Source: JADGHE01 sp035716025
Lineage (GTDB): Bacteria; Pseudomonadota; Alphaproteobacteria; Rhizobiales; Xanthobacteraceae
Assembly: GCA_035716025.1 (NCBI GenBank)
Contig: DASTKH010000016.1
Span: forward strand, 79,661 to 143,660
Length of the DNA stretch: 64,000 nucleotides
Direction of reading: 5' to 3'
Each line of letters begins with the position of its first letter. The stretch's first letter is position 1. The notes below the pieces were generated by a model. The model was given only the letters and a program-made list of their open reading frames with translations, had not been told where the DNA came from and did no database searches. Of this stretch, positions 63,635-64,000 are shown piece after piece. Position numbers and translations under genes: made by a program.

Positions 63635-63794
63635 GCCTCCCGCACCTCCTGCGCGCACCCCGCACCCGCCGCAGGACTGTATCTGGCCGGCCCGACCGGT
63701 AGAAGCCGGGCCCTCGTGTCTTCCGGCGGGGCGGTCGTCGACACTCCGGCCGGCACAGGGCGGCGGCCGTGCGGCGTGCGGGCCCGCGTCCCAC

Positions 63795-63824
63795 TTGCTG
63801 GACAGTCCGGGAACGCTTTGATAA
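63795..63824 (+). promoter_or_regulatory. Possible promoter of tRNA-Lys
   Basis: TTGCTG (63795-63800) and TGATAA (63819-63824) are 18 bases apart, predicting a start near 63831, about 30 bases before the tRNA. Both boxes are imperfect. Confidence 0.35.
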
Positions 63825-63861
63825 ACGACCGCGGACTTTTCCGCGCACGGCGGAACGGCGC

Positions 63862-63937
<76 letters not shown>

Positions 63938-64000
63938 AATCCTCCCTCGCAGGAACCGCCTCCGGCTTCTCGGCCGCATTCAACGAAGGTCCGTCGAATT

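Overview
The window is chromosomal DNA of a GC-rich (roughly two thirds G+C) alphaproteobacterium. Several neighbourhoods are typical of the order Hyphomicrobiales (Rhizobiales): helicase / S4 protein / fdxA / carD; DUF3108 beside rpmB; mutY-dciA-dsbA-smc; trxB next to an lsrB/vtlR-type LysR gene. Family or genus is not resolved (Xanthobacteraceae or Bradyrhizobiaceae would fit). I see no prophage, integrase, insertion sequence or CRISPR array, and every rRNA is absent. Three tRNA genes are present: Thr(GGT), Lys(CTT) and a Cys-type gene with an odd anticodon arm.

Layout. 1-12 kb: housekeeping block with carD (cut by the window edge), fdxA, an Hsp15-like S4 protein, a SUV3/MgpS-like helicase, a DUF3108 envelope protein, rpmB, a class A penicillin-binding protein and glnD. 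12-21 kb: an accessory uptake and catabolism region with a sulfonate-type ABC transporter (binding protein, permease, ATPase), a leftward operon of 2-hydroxyacid dehydrogenase, cyclase-family hydrolase and HisD/HpsN-like dehydrogenase, then an SDR-fold protein and a second NMT1-type binding protein ending in a clear terminator. 21-29 kb: an EF-G paralogue, a 65-residue unknown protein, three tandem paralogous PKMT-like methyltransferases and a PAP2 phosphatase. 29-42 kb: CocE-type hydrolase, NAD synthetase, then mutY / dciA / dsbA / smc, a Tyr/His-rich secreted protein, murA and tRNA-Thr. 42-47 kb: creatininase-family amidohydrolase, ABC ATPase and permease, a membrane coiled-coil protein and an MFS carrier. 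47-51 kb: nadA-nadB-nadC, the de novo quinolinate pathway, behind a leader with two dyad sites and a terminator-like hairpin; with nadE at 31-33 kb most of NAD synthesis is here. 51-64 kb: SleB-type hydrolase, an AbcR/ar15-like small RNA downstream of lsrB/vtlR, trxB, a NUDIX hydrolase, an AcuI-type reductase, greA, carB with an apparent attenuator, a YihY protein, tRNA-Cys, a methyltransferase and tRNA-Lys.

The strongest new observations are regulatory RNAs: the sRNA next to lsrB, mutually exclusive hairpins just upstream of carB, and the dyads plus hairpin before nadA. The most unusual protein locus is the tandem triplet of protein-lysine-methyltransferase-like genes beside a divergent EF-G. 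Many long open frames antisense to real genes (for example opposite smc and glnD) are side effects of high GC and are not annotated. All family names come from reading motifs; no database search was run.
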